Shown here in pieces: positions 10,767 to 22,182 of a stretch of 64,000 nt of DNA (positions within the stretch are counted from its first letter, which is position 1; every line of letters starts with the position of its first letter). The stretch is from assembly GCA_030765055.1 (NCBI GenBank), contig CM060953.1, positions 194,592,482 through 194,656,481 of the forward strand. The letters run 5' to 3'. The DNA is from Mantis religiosa. Its lineage: Eukaryota > Arthropoda > Insecta > Mantodea > Mantidae. The notes below the pieces were generated by a model. The model searched no databases and was not told the origin of the DNA. It saw only the letters and a program-made list of their open reading frames with translations. A program made the translations under genes and the position numbers.

Positions 10767-11213
10767 TGTGACTTTGTGGGTTCTTGAATTAAAAGTCCAG
10801 TTTGCAAAAATTCAAACTGCTCTTTATTTCAAGTAAAGACGTTTTGTACAACCCTTACAGGCTCTAAAATGACATAACATACATCAATGCAACCTTCAAG
10901 GTCGTCTGCCACACGTCCCAAACAAAAGAATTCACTTTCAAATCACTACACATGCATGATTATCACTTTTTGACTCTAGCCTTACGGACTAGCCACAGCT
11001 TCTTTTATACCTCCACTCATCGTTCTAGAAACTAGTAGAATGCTTGTAACAGTCAAGATGGCATTAGAAAAGAAGAAACTTCCTGACATCTAACTGTCTC
11101 TTTCTCTCTTTCGGCAAGCATCAAACACTCGCCTATGCACCAGCCATAGCACTATCTGTCTCTTTTGCATGTGCCAGCTGCGGCTCAACAATGCCTGGTG
11201 ACACTACGGAGCA
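10767..11213 (+). repeat. solo LTR, family L
   Basis: Runs from TGTGACTTTGTGGGTTCTTG to TGCCTGGTGACA, flanked by TTAC and CTAC (an imperfect 4-bp duplication). It contains a minus-strand TATA-like motif (GGTATAAAAG, near 11005). No internal retrotransposon region is attached. Confidence 0.7.
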
Positions 11214-11316
11214 AGAACTAGTCTGTGCAGGACGTGCTACATGTCAAAGATCCAGGATCCATGGCCAAATAGTAAGCTCAAGTCCCACATCAGAGAATGA
11301 ATAACCAATACAATTT

Positions 11317-11945
11317 TGAGTCGAACTAATACTCAATGCTCCATTTATTGCTAGTATTTACCTAGAACGCATTTCGTTAGGATCTTCCTAACATCATCAG
11401 CTGTTGTCGACTAATGGATGCCGGTTCAGTGAACTCCTCGGAGGTGATAGCTGCATCTCTGTCAGTATCTTGATGAACTTGAAATTTGGGTTGTCTTCAA
11501 AGGTGGTATCGAAATTAAACAATTTACTTTCATATTTCTTTATAAAGATTTTTTCCCACGTGGTTAATGCAGCTGGACCTTGGGACACTTTTTAGTAAGT
11601 GAATTTCTCGTTCTATGTCATGATTTTCCTTCCAAAAATGGTACGCTACCGCCGATTTATCTATTTCTTTATTCCTGATGTTCCTAAAGTGCTCTTTAAG
11701 CCTAATCTTTACGTTCCTTTTTGTTTTTCCAATGTAGAATTTGTCACAGTCCTTGCAATTTATCCGGTACACTCCTGATTTTTTGCCTGTGGGTATCTCC
11801 TTTGTATTATGTGATTTCAAAAGGTGTTGTACACTAAATTTGTTCTGTGGGGCCAAAGTAATATTGTGTTCTTTGAAGACTTTTTGGAAAAGGTGTGTAG
11901 CTCTGGGATGATACGTAAATTTTCTGTATGAGGTTTCATTGCTAA
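11317..11945 (-). mobile_element. Penelope-like element with GIY-YIG nuclease remains
   Basis: A minus-strand frame (11856-11530) encodes SVQHLLKSHNTKEIPTGKKS, GVYRINCKDCDKFYIGKTKR and then LKEHFRNIRNKEIDKSAVAY. GVYRI...FYIGKT is the GIY-YIG motif, which Penelope-like retroelements carry at the C-terminus after their reverse transcriptase. A second frame at 11404-11588 continues LTTWEKIFIKKYESKLFNF. The reverse transcriptase domain is absent. Upstream plus-strand sequence GAACTAATACTCAATGCTCC is shared with the copies at 4498 and 30150. Confidence 0.8.
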
Positions 11946-12184
11946 TTGGGGAGAGAGTAGTTACTATAGCTATAGCTTGTGTAAGCTCTCATTGGTTCTA
12001 TTTTACAGCAATTTATTGTGTGGGTGACAATAGGCTGTTAAAATTGCTTCTGTTCAAATTTTTTTTACTTCCTTCTCGAAACTTTCACCAAAAGACACTT
12101 TACTGCAACCTGAAACTCGGGCTGATACAAAGACCTTTCCCCCCAACATTTGTAAACAATGCTTGCCCCTGAACAACAAAGCCA

Positions 12185-13345
12185 TAAAATCTCGGAGAAA
12201 CTTTCTTTTGTGCGACGCGAGAATATTTTGTAAGTCCAAAGGTATAGGTATACGCATGCCAAGTAGACAACCAAGCCAGTTCTCGTGTTGCAGCCAACAG
12301 GAGAAAGATATGTAAAACTTGTAGCCAACCTCTGCAAAAATGCCCCAGACATCTGACGCAGTACATGTCCAAAGGAACCAAGTTATCGCCTGGTCAAATT
12401 TTGTTACTCATGCCCTGCTTTGCACATAAACAGTCCTACGACACGACGATAATGGAGTGCTATGTAGGAAATACATATATGAGCTCACGGACGTATCAGA
12501 CTGGTTCGGCTACTGCTGCGAAGTGTGCATTATGTTAAATGACACCAAGTATACTGCAAGGGGGAAAATTGGCGGTCCCGGCCACTTCGTTCAAATCGAC
12601 GAATGCAAAATAGAATGACACAAGTTTCATCGTGGGTGCGTCGTAGAAGGCCACTGGATCTTGGGAATGATCGACATGGAAACAAATGAGGTGCAGATGA
12701 CGATACGCCCCAACAACAGGAGGGGTGCAAATACGCTCTACAGTCTAATTGCAGCGCCCACGGTGAAACTTATGTTGTTCTATTTTGCATTTGTTGATTT
12801 GAACGACGTGACCGGGACCGCCAATTATCCCCCTTACAGTATACTTGGTGTCATTTGACATCATCCACACTTTGCGGCAGTAGCCGAACCAGTCCGATAC
12901 AGTCCGTGAGCTGATACATGTTTTTCCTACAGAGCACCCTATTATCATATCGTAGGATTGTTTATGTGTAAAGCAGTGCATGAGTAACAAAATTTGATCA
13001 GGCGATAAGTCCGCTAGATAGTGTGATTTCGGGACAAGTAAGACTGTTGGCAGCACTGAGTTCAGTGAAGAAACAAGCTAGTTTGGCTGCACTGAATTCT
13101 TCAATATGGCTACGTTACACAGTGAGTAAACAAATAAACAATTAATAAAATTAAAAGAATGCCCTCCAACACGAAATTGCACTAAAAAGTAAAGAAGTTA
13201 TATTAAAAATCATGGTTCTATATACAAATATAAAAAAGTGTGAAGGAATTAGAAAAAAATCATCGTGTTGCATATTAGAAGAGCCAAAATCTCTAGTCAC
13301 ATGAAATTTGTAGGGTTCTTTCCTTCTTAGCGCTGCTAAGCCAAG
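12185..13345 (+). mobile_element. Merlin (ISXO2-type) transposon, folded back on itself
   Basis: Plus-strand frames at about 12375-12750 give QILLLM, FAHKQSYD, YVGNTYMSSRT, IGGPGHFVQIDECKIE, HRGCVVEGHWILGMID and RPNNRRGANTLYSLI. This is the DDE core of ISXO2-like transposases, the enzyme of Merlin elements; the Asp of QIDECK is the first catalytic residue. At 12757-13010 the N-terminal part appears again on the minus strand (DLSPDQILLLMHCFTHKQSY, RTVSDWFGYCRK, GGPGHVVQINKCKIEQHKF), where the Asp is replaced by Asn. The 3' portion (13010-13345) matches 36700-37045. Many stops; inactive. Outer boundaries are approximate. Confidence 0.75.
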
Positions 13346-14246
13346 AACATTATTACACGTAATTATATAATAAAAGACATTAAAACCCGATTCACAGAAG
13401 TCTCCGTCTCAGAGTAGAAGTAATTGCTGTGATGGAGGTCTCCAGTTAGCTGCTAAATCTAGAATTCCATGAATCTCATTTGGGAGATCCTGTTTAGATT
13501 ACTGGGTATTCCTTTTCATGACTTTTCCTGGTTGGCAAGGATTGCTTCTCTTCTATTGTAAATTTCCTTTCCCTCATTTACCATCATTTGATTTCCCTTG
13601 ATACTTTAGCTGGGCTTAAGAGTTGTGCAGTGCTTGAAAAGTTGTTCTCAAATCTACCATAACGCAGCCTTCTTTGAGCCACCTCGATGGTCAAAGAATG
13701 CAGCCTATCAGTACTTAGAACCTAGTTTTGCACATCTCTTGTTTGCTGGCCTGCATGCCTCCTGTGTGTGTTTTTTTTTTCTTTCCCCACCTCATCCAAA
13801 GGGTTACTGATTGATATTGAAATGTGAGTGCTCAATCAGATAAGTGTTTAAAAAAATTTTAAGAAAGCAAATCCATTTGCAGTTAAGTGTGATTATATGC
13901 ATATAGCTTTCAGCTGAACATTCTTTAATATGATTTTACACCTCGCATCTAAATGACTTTGTTTCAAAATCAGCAAAATATCAAGTATGAACTCTTACAT
14001 TAATACAATATTAGTTACAATGAGCATTTTACAGTGATTTAAACATTGTTAAATGAAGGTCATTTTGCATGGTAAGTGTTAAAATGTTTACTTGTTCACA
14101 TTTAGCTTTGTTAAAGTATACTGTAGAATTCCATGGCATAGCTGTTTCAGTTAATGCATATATATATGGTGTTGGGGGTAAGAGTGTGCAGTCTGGCAAG
14201 AAAGGCTTTCGGAATAGGATGTTTTTGTTTTGGTTAGCAGCCAAGA
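13346..14246. other. no gene or repeat recognised
   Basis: AT-rich sequence between the Merlin remains and a solo LTR. Short frames (13625-13810, for example) have no recognisable features. Confidence 0.5.
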
Positions 14247-14250
14247 ATAT

Positions 14251-14751
14251 TGTGACTTTGTGGGTTCGTGAAATTAAAAGTCCGATTCACCACTCAAAAA
14301 TGTTCTTTATTTCCACCGAATTACAGTTGAACACTTGCTGATTACACAGAATTACGTAATGCACACAATTACAATTCACCAGTTCGTCCGTTACAGTTCC
14401 ACTTGCACTCGCAATTACGTACACTTCTCCGACGCATGTATGCAGTCTTCTCGTCCGTACACTAGCACAGCGCTCCTACGCTGCTCGCCAAGAACTGAAC
14501 TTTCCTCCAGCCGGACACGTTGCTTATATAGGACCAACTGGCCAATCTAGAAGGTTTCGGATTAGATGAAACACCCCGCATGTTCGAGAACCCAGGGGGA
14601 GGGGAAAGAGATGGCACAGTGGCCCGCCATCCCTCTCCTAATCATCCCTTCAGTTAGTGACAGGAGACAAATGGGTAGGCGCGGCCAGAACGCCCCACGC
14701 CCGACCCCACCGCCGGCCAGCCCCACAGGGAGCTCTGACGTTCGGGTGACA
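14251..14751 (+). repeat. solo LTR, family L, best-preserved ends
   Basis: A 501-bp unit from TGTGACTTTGTGGGTTCGTG to TTCGGGTGACA, with ATAT on both sides (14247-14250 and 14752-14755). It is closely related to the inverted copy at 1238-1732: both carry GTCCGATTCACCACTCAAAA-type sequence and a CTTTATTTCCACC block. Confidence 0.8.
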
Positions 14752-15032
14752 ATATGTTCACACCTACAATGGGTGAAAGCCATCTCTTGAAAGCCGGTTT
14801 GCCACATACCTGTGTTTTCATCAGCTACTCCTAGTAACGAGGGGTGGAGTGTTTTTGTTTTAGCTATTTTATGGTACTCACGAGACCTAAACGTAAGAGG
14901 CTACACGTAAGATGATTAAGGATAACAAATTCAAATGTTAATTATGAAAATACTTCATTCAGCTGTTGTAAAATTAAATCAAAGCCACATTAATTGCTTA
15001 ATGGTAGATAATTATAATTGTGTAGAACATAT

Positions 15033-15589
15033 TGTGACTTTATGGGTTCGTAGAATTAAAAGGCCGAGTTGCAGAAATTAAAAATCTCCTTTATTTCTGT
15101 AGAGATACACTGTTCAATTCTCATGTAACAACATTACATCACATAATAACACAATCTTCCAAGGTCGATGACAATAACAAACCGTGCCAGCAGATTGCAT
15201 TAGCTCTCGTTACAACAACACTCTTGTTACACAATTGTCTTTTCAACAACAACCCTCTCAGCTGTTCTCTGCTTACTCTGTTTACAACTCTGTTTCACAA
15301 AAACTGTCCTGCTGGCGTGTCACAATTGCTTATATATCACATTCATGATTCCGGAGACTTCTTGAGCAAATAGGAAAAACAACTATTCTCTGTCAATCGA
15401 GAAATCTCTGGAACCTTCCAAACGTGAAATCCTATCCGTGCCGGCGAGTCCTTTATCTTAGTTATCTTCATTTGCTGACCTTTCTGTGTACACTAGCTGC
15501 GCTATTGCTACTGCTTATGCAAGCTCGTGAAACATTATCCGCCATCTGTTTTCTAATTGCGCTGAAATCTTTATGCCCGTTCCGCGACA
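15033..15589 (+). repeat. solo LTR, family L, diverged
   Basis: Starts TGTGACTTTATGGGTTCGTA and ends TTCCGCGACA, flanked by ATAT at 15029-15032 and 15590-15593. The interior differs from the copy at 14251, but the ends and spacing are the same. Confidence 0.75.
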
Positions 15590-15615
15590 ATATGTATGTA
15601 TTTTTTTTTTTTTAA

Positions 15616-15739
15616 TTTGATTTATGAGTCACTATGTTTACACTCAAACTTTACTTACTTGTTGTTGTATAATTGAAACGTTTTCAACTTCAACAAGTAA
15701 GTGAAGTTTGAGTGTAAACATAGTGACTCATAAATCAAA
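15616..15739. repeat. palindrome, 49-bp arms
   Basis: Arms at 15616-15664 and 15691-15739 (TTTGATTTATGAGTCACTAT and its inverse) match with one mismatch around a 26-base spacer. It adjoins the end of a solo LTR. The source family is unknown. Confidence 0.9.
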
Positions 15740-15801
15740 CTCAAAAATGAAGAATACTTCACTGTTAATAATGCTTCTGCTTTTAATAAATATGTATGTA
15801 G

Positions 15802-16137
15802 GTGAATTGATGGAAATTAATGTTCTTCCATACTAGCATGTATAGGTAGAGTCAGACTGAAAAATGCCATAGCTAGGATTTGAACCAAAGATCTCCCGGT
15901 TTCTGACCAGTTGCTCTTAATCATTGAGCTACCATGATAACATGCCAATATGACATTAAACTGTGCAAATGACTCATATATTTCCTGGTAAATCACTAGA
16001 AGTTCTCATATACAATGAGACGTACTGTTTGTGGCAACTTACTATGCTGTAAGTACTGAAGCTCCAGGCTTTATAGTTACCAAATCTTAGCCTACAAACA
16101 ACTAATGTGGAAGAATGATTAATTTCTATCCGTTAAT
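15802..16137 (-). repeat. inverted-terminus repeat with a tRNA-like module
   Basis: The left end GAATTGATGGAAATTAATG and the right end (inverted: GATTAACGGATAGAAATTAA) mark opposite termini, each followed inward by a TAGGCTAAG-like block. A degenerate tRNA-like module lies at 15866-15938 on the minus strand. The tail block TTTGTGGCAACTTACTAT is shared with the other family members. Confidence 0.65.
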
Positions 16138-16184
16138 CTATGATAACTATGAAGCTTGGGACTTAAGCACCTACTTAAATGGGT

Positions 16185-16425
16185 AGAGTCAACTTGAAAA
16201 ATTCAATGCCATGGCTGGGATTTGAACCACAGATCTCCTGGTTTCCATCCAGTCACTCTTACCCATTGAGCTACCATGGCCAATGTGCCATCCTGACATT
16301 AAATTCTCCAACTGATTCATATTCCCCCGGTAAACCACTAGAGGCTCTTGTATTTAAGATACACCATTTGTGGCAACTTACTATCGTAAGTAGTTGAATC
16401 CCAGACTTCATCATTTAACTCTTAT
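16185..16425 (-). repeat. tRNA-module repeat, partial
   Basis: Contains a 73-nt module at 16208-16280 on the minus strand: acceptor arms GCCATGG and CCATGGC-like, and D-stem GCTC/GAGT. Then come the family blocks AATTCTCCAACTGATTCATA, GGTAAACCACTAGAGGCTCT and CTTACTATCGTAAGTA. The inverted termini are not both present. Confidence 0.7.
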
Positions 16426-16439
16426 TATTGAGAAATAAT

Positions 16440-16925
16440 AAATAAATGGATGTACCCTGGCAGCAGCAAAAACGACGTAACATTTACAAACAGCAGTCTT
16501 CAAGGTCTATCGTGGCTTCACCACACGTAAACGAAAGAGATTACTTGCGGTACAGTTCAAATGTCCACACAACTCACACACTGCACAACAAAAGGTGAAT
16601 AATAATTATTTACATTGAATAGTAGTAATACAATAGAAAAAAAAGAATTAATCAACTGACAACTGACTAGCAACTAACACTTTGCCAGCTTTTATATCTC
16701 CAGCCATTGTTCTGGAATTCAGTGGATCGTTCGATAACAATCACGATTGCAGCAGGAAATTCCAGACCATCTCTGTTTCCCGCTCGGCAAGCGCCCAGCT
16801 CCGTGCCCACCTGCCGCCCGCCGCACAACAATGCCTCGGGGACAGTGCTCTCAAATCTGATCGTCCCGAACAGCACCATCGTAGCGGGCCAGACAATTTG
16901 AGAAATTAGCCATATACAGGCTAAG
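16440..16925 (+). repeat. LTR-like fragment, family M
   Basis: Shares CACACGTAAACGAAAGAG, CAGTTCAAATGTCCACA and CTTTTATATCTCC with 34970-35230, and in reverse with 35985-36200. The inverse TATA box (GGAGATATAAAAG) and the family-wide layout suggest an LTR, but I cannot find both ends. Confidence 0.5.
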
Positions 16926-16934
16926 GTTTCATAT

Positions 16935-17195
16935 AGAGTCAAGTTAATTGATGGAAATTAATCATTTCTTCACACTAGCGGTATACTGGCTAAGATTTTG
17001 GATTTTTGAACTTGAAAAATTCAATGCCATGGCCGGGATTTGAATCATGGATCTCCTGGTTTCTGTCCAGGTTACCTGCAGTTGCACAATTTAATATCAT
17101 CCTGGCATGTTGGCCAAGGTAGGTCAATGATTAAGAGTGGCCAGATGGAGACTGGAAGATCCGTAGTTCAAATCCCAGCTGGTATTGAATTTTTG
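16935..17195. repeat. two partial tRNA-module repeats, opposed
   Basis: A truncated minus-strand module at 17025-17072 (GCCATGGCCGGGATTTGAAT) is followed by a plus-strand module at about 17111-17186 (GGTAGGTCAATGATTAAGAG, GTTCAAATCCCAGC). The left flank carries the terminus TTAATTGATGGAAATTAATC. Confidence 0.6.
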
Positions 17196-17309
17196 GGTCT
17201 GACTAAATATATATGGATGTACTACTACTTTTATGCAATGGAACATGCTGAAGTAGTTGGAGAGAATTTTAATATATTTTAACTGTATACATATTGGAGT
17301 TATATTTTA

Positions 17310-17425
17310 ACTGTATAGTTGGAGAGAGGTTGAAAATGGAGGCAATGGTCTTTGAAACTAGTCCCTCAATAATATAAAAAAGTAAGTGACGAGTGTCAAT
17401 AAACCAACTACAAATAATTTTTCCA
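17310..17425 (+). mobile_element. Penelope-like element, 3' terminal fragment
   Basis: AGTTGGAGAGAGGTTGAAAA, TTTGAAACTAGTCCCTCAAT and GTGACGAGTGTCAATAAACC match the terminal region of the PLE copies at 41690-42166 and 55553-56273. Confidence 0.7.
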
Positions 17426-18690
17426 AATAATAACTTTACTTATTGCACTGGTGTAAACTGAGGTTAAAATTGTTATAAAAGCCAATGATTAAGCTGATAT
17501 AGCAACCAAACCTTTTATATGTGATAAATGAAAGTACTTCTACAATAAAAAAATTTAAAAAGGTTTTCATTATAAATGTTTGTCAATCATGTCACACTTT
17601 CTACAATAATATCTGAAAATTTTGTTTCTTTTTTGTAGACCTTTTCCTTGATAAAATTAAATTTTATGTGCCCAAGCATTTTTTAAATTATGAGATAATT
17701 TTAATTTTGTTTGCATTATTTCTTACTAGTGAAATATTCTGTGTATATAGGTACATAAATATATATCTGTGCATTGTGGTCCAGTGTACTGCAAGTGGAG
17801 TTCTGATTCTGGCCATGGAATACATCTGGATTCAATCCCACCCATGAAGTTGTAGATTTTAAGTCCTTTATAGGTGGCACCACTTAGTACTGCAAGGGCA
17901 GACTGTCATTAAGGGCCAGAGGGGCTATGCCCCACCGATAATATCACGCAACTTATAGGCATTTTTTTTTTATTTGCAGAAAGAAATAATTTTATCTTTT
18001 ATGGAATTTTAATGATCATTACACTCAGTAATTTACTATATACCATAATTCTTAATGGTTACCGCAGTTTGGAACTCACAGTGTTGTATACAACAACTGA
18101 ACCAGTCTCGTTGTGGCCAAGCAGAACTTTGGGCCAGATTACATGGGCCCGCAGACACTCCTTACGTCTCTATAACTTTGTCAGCCTGGTGTCTATACCT
18201 TCCTTGCTCCCCTGCTCTGCTCTTCATGGATTGCATACACAACTCCTGGAGCCACATAGCTCCACGGTTACTTGAAGTTTTAGCATTTTATGATTGTTGT
18301 TGGAATCTTGTTTGGTGGACCAAGTAGTGTAGTTTTAAAATGAATAGACTGGATTACTTTCTGAAAAGTCCCTTTCATTCATTAGAGATAGAAGAAAGAC
18401 TTGAAATTAAACGATTATTTGCACATTAACTGAATAATTTTACATTTATGCAGCAAAATGGCAAAACCAGAAGACTTCGTGTTGGTTTAGTAAGAAACCA
18501 TGGCTAACTACAAGTGAAGAGATACAAAGTGTCTTTTGATTTTACTGTTTGTAATTTGGTGAAGGACAACGGTAAGTTGTAAGGATCTGAAACATTTGAG
18601 TGAATGAATTGCAAAACACAAGGCAAGTGCACTTCTTTTATAAAATGCCCATAAATTTAAATTATTAGGAACTGTAAAAATTGGAAATTA
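17426..18690. other. no gene recognised
   Basis: AT-rich sequence. A weak tRNA-like stretch near 17780-17860 (GGATTCAATCCC as a possible B box) may be an old SINE. Open frames at 18012-18327 look like chance. Confidence 0.45.
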
Positions 18691-18724
18691 ATTATTCTTT
18701 CACACTGGCCGTGTGTAGGCTAAA

Positions 18725-19022
18725 TTGTGGAAATGTAGAGTCAGACTGAAAAATTCAATGCCATAGCCGGGATTTAAACCACGGATCTTCTGGTTTCCGT
18801 CCAGCCGCACTACCATTGTGCTACTATGGCCAACGTGCCGATATGACATTAAATTCTCCAACTGACTCATATTTTCCACAGTCAGTTGGAGAATTTAATG
18901 TCATATCGGCACGTTGGCCATAGTAGCACAATGGTAGTGCGGCTGGACGGAAACCAGAAGATCCGTGGTTCAAATCCCGGCTATGGCATTGAATTTTTCA
19001 GTCTGACTCTACGTTTCCACAA
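18725..19022. repeat. near-perfect palindrome made of a tRNA-module repeat
   Basis: Two 142-bp arms (18725-18866 and 18881-19022) around a 14-base spacer, differing at about two positions. Each arm carries a full tRNA-like module (18760-18830 minus, 18917-18987 plus). The acceptor is GCCATAG/CTATGGC, the D-stem GCAC/GTGC, and the T-arm CGTGG-TTCAAAT-CCCGG. The left flank has the family terminus AAATTAATTATTCTTTCACA. Confidence 0.92.
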
Positions 19023-20443
19023 CTGTAAAAATTGCTGTTCAGATTGATTCTGCACTTAAATATCAATCCAGAAATTCAAAGAAATACTAACAATAGATAC
19101 ATACTGAATTTCCAGATGCTGGAGAACCAATCAGAATTCTGCACTTGTAGATTCGCCTTCCTGCTTTGGTCGTCCTCAGCATGCGTACAACTTTTTATCC
19201 GTTCTTTTATGTAATCCTCTGGGTTCCACATATGTACTAGAGGTCCGTTAACAGTCATAAATATTATTTGAATGTATTTCGAATGTAAGTATATATTTTG
19301 TATTGCTGCAGTATTTTGAATGTTAAATTAAGGTAATGAATTAAAAAGTAAAAATAATATTATTAATAAGGGGACTGCATCCCCCTCCAAAAAATAGTGG
19401 GGGGGTGGCATACATCTGCGTTCCCCCTCCACTACAGCACTGTGTGTAACCCATTATCAAGCATTGAGGGGTCACGATCAAACACAGGAAGGGATCAGCA
19501 AACAGAATGAATTAGGTACTGGATTGTAGTATTATCAGGTTTACATTGAGGAATTCACAAGAGACATAAGTGGTATTGATTGTGTTTCTGTGCAGCCTCA
19601 CGAAACAACGGACATATACCGGTGCCGTCCTTAGTTTATGGAGAGATGTAAACAAAATGGGAAAATATATTACTCCACCTGCAACTGTGATTGAAGGGAA
19701 TAGTCATGTTATTTTATCCCATGTGTCAAACAGTGTGCTGTTAAAGAACTTCTATGCAAATGTTTACTTTGCCGTATTCAATGTTTGAGTAGCTTATGTG
19801 GTAGCACTTTTACGTTAAGATTAAATACATAGGTATATGTACTGCATAATACATTTTTCCTTTGGTGCACTCAAAAGAGACTGAATGCTTGCAACAGTTA
19901 CTCAAATATTTGATTTCTTTACATAACCTCACCTCATTTATAAATTAAAACATAAGGCATGCGACCTCCTGCAGAATAACAGTGCTAAAACTGCTTGTAG
20001 CCACTTTGGCAATGACTTGTATGTTCTACTGGTATGCAGCTGAAAAATATTTTTACGTACCTAATTGGAATCTGATAACGGACAAACTCCTTAAATGACT
20101 TCCACTGTCGAATTTTCCTTTGATAATTTCTTCACCACAACAGTATATCTTCACGCTCAACAATTATATTTTTTCTGTATCTGTTCACAAATTCAAAATC
20201 TACGTTGTGCAGAATGGTGTGGAAGCTCATTTTTGTATTACTCGACAGAGCATTGAGGTGTATTGACCTTCAGGTACCAGCGCTGTGATCGTCCCTTATC
20301 GGGTCTTATCTGGTCGATTAGATGAGTGAAATATTAGTAATTTTATGTACAGTAAGTTATGAAACACAAATAGAGCGATTGGAAGCTGCGTGCATCTATA
20401 TATTTTTTTCACGCCTGTCGATGTATGGCACCTTGCTGTCCAG
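19023..20443. other. no gene recognised
   Basis: AT-rich sequence with short frames and no recognisable domain. A G-run (GGGGGGG near 19400) is the only low-complexity feature. Confidence 0.45.
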
Positions 20444-20945
20444 GCCCGCCTCGGTAGCGTAGATGGTAGCATGTCTGCCTCACGTAGAAGAGGTCCCGAG
20501 TGCGAATCTCGGTCAGGGTGAGTTACCTGGATAAGGTATTTTCCGGGGGTTTTCCTTATCCTGAAAGACGAATGTCGGGTAACTCTAAGCTCCGTGGCCA
20601 CGCCGTGGCTCAGTGGTTAGACCACTTGGCTCTCACCAAGGCGGCCCGGGTTCGATCCCAGGCGACCGCAAAGTGAGATTTGTGGTGGACAACAGACGTT
20701 GGGGCGGGTTTTCTCCAGGACCTCCGGTTTCCCCCGCCATCTCATTCCACCAGTGCTCCATCTTAATCTCATGTATCATCAGTGTCACCGCCTGCGGTGC
20801 CGTATGTAGTAAAAGCGGGCGTTAAACACTACACATTTCATTTCTAAGCTCCGTGGACCCCAGATTCATATGAGCATCATTTCATCCATTTCATTCACCG
20901 TCCGATATGACTCAACATTGGAGGACGTACAATTACAAAAGAAAT
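20444..20945 (+). repeat. SINE family S, split by a second SINE
   Basis: The head GCCCGCCTCGGTAGCGTAGA and the body with GGTCAGGGTGAGTTACCTGG run to 20597. The rest, beginning ACCCCAGATTCATATGAGCA, resumes at 20857 and ends at the GGAGGACGTACAATTAC block. The gap is exactly filled by the nested SINE at 20598-20842 plus its duplicated target. Confidence 0.85.
20598..20842 (+). repeat. second tRNA-derived SINE family, nested
   Basis: The tRNA-like head is CCACGCCGTGGCTCAGTGG, TTAGACCACTTGGCTCTCAC, then CCCGGGTTCGATCCCAGGC. It has a good A box (TGGCTCAGTGG) and an exact B-box core (GGTTCGATCCC). The tail has CACCGCCTGCGGTGCCGTAT and ends GTTAAACACTACACATTTCA. The 14-bp target TCTAAGCTCCGTGG is present on both sides (20584-20597 and 20843-20856). 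Confidence 0.88.
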
Positions 20946-22182
20946 ATTACTGTCCAGAAGACATGATTATACCTGAACAGATTATACATACACTTGACTC
21001 GCCATGTATGTGTGATAAGCTGAGGTAAACATCTCTGTGTTGCAAATTTTTCATGATACGCTTTTTTGCTTTGCCATATAGTAAAGCAATCAGGACCATT
21101 GTTTACTGCTTGAAGCACTTTTGTAATTGTTAGTTGTTCAGTTCTTTCAAAGAAGCTATGAACCTTGCGATGATTAGCACTTTTAAAAATTCATCATATT
21201 CACCTTCCACAACTGCTGTCTTTCTTTTTCTGTGTTTCCCTGGAGTGGGAAGCCGTCTCGTTTTCTAACCTCACTTTGAGGGGCATTGATTGATATTTGG
21301 CACTGAAGCCTAGTTAATTCTACTAAATAATGAATCCTTCATTAATAAAGTAGGGTATTTTATCATACAACTTGCAAAACGCGTTTTTCACCACTTTTTA
21401 ATGGTTTCCTTCTGTGATGTTTACATACTGCATGGAAGCAGCCTTGTTGTACAACTGATTCTCTCCCTTCCTTCTCTTTTAAACTACCCAAGTGCAGCAT
21501 GCACTCTGATTAATACATACAAATTACACTTAAATATGCAAAATAAAATACTAATTTCTGTTTGACTGTTGCATTTGTAATAATGTGAAGTTATTTATAT
21601 TTTTTGCATTAGATGTAGAGTCTTTAAAAATGATATGCAAACTATATTTTTCATCCACATAGAGTTACAAGGCTAAACAGCCAATGAGGCACAAGTATAC
21701 ATACATTTGTTTACATCGTCCTATAAACTAAGAATGGTGCGGTATAGCTTGCTGCAGTTAATTGGTCATCATTTTGATACAAGGGTGTAAACTTGTTGAA
21801 AGGTATCTTTCTTCTGAAGAAAGTCGTAACTGAACAACCAATGAGCTCAGTGATGTGTTGATAAATATGTTGCAAAGTTTTAATATTGAAAGAAAACTCA
21901 TATCTGAAGCATACGATGGTGCCGCATAACAAGTGGTATTACTGTGCCGTTCGAATGTTACTCTGGCTTTGTCTTTGTTAATAGAAACCTCTCAGATAAC
22001 ACAGTCGAGAGGGGAGTGAGAGTGAGAGGGGAACTGCTGTGCTTCTTGGATCTGTGATTATACGAGTCTTGTTCCAAAAACATAAAATCAGTTAAGTTAT
22101 ATTTCGTCAACATTGCTGGATTCACACTTTTCTTATCTTCACCAAAATGCAGTGATCTGTTGCATTCAGTTTGCAACAAATG
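20946..22182. other. no gene recognised
   Basis: AT-rich sequence without a convincing exon or repeat. Confidence 0.45.

Noticed and set aside
18012..18327. Two overlapping frames of about 90 codons
   Set aside because: No motif, overlapping frames of similar length, unremarkable composition; most likely chance.
20598..20670. A genuine tRNA gene (good A and B boxes)
   Set aside because: It has a SINE body and tail after it and a 14-bp target duplication, and the acceptor stem does not pair properly.
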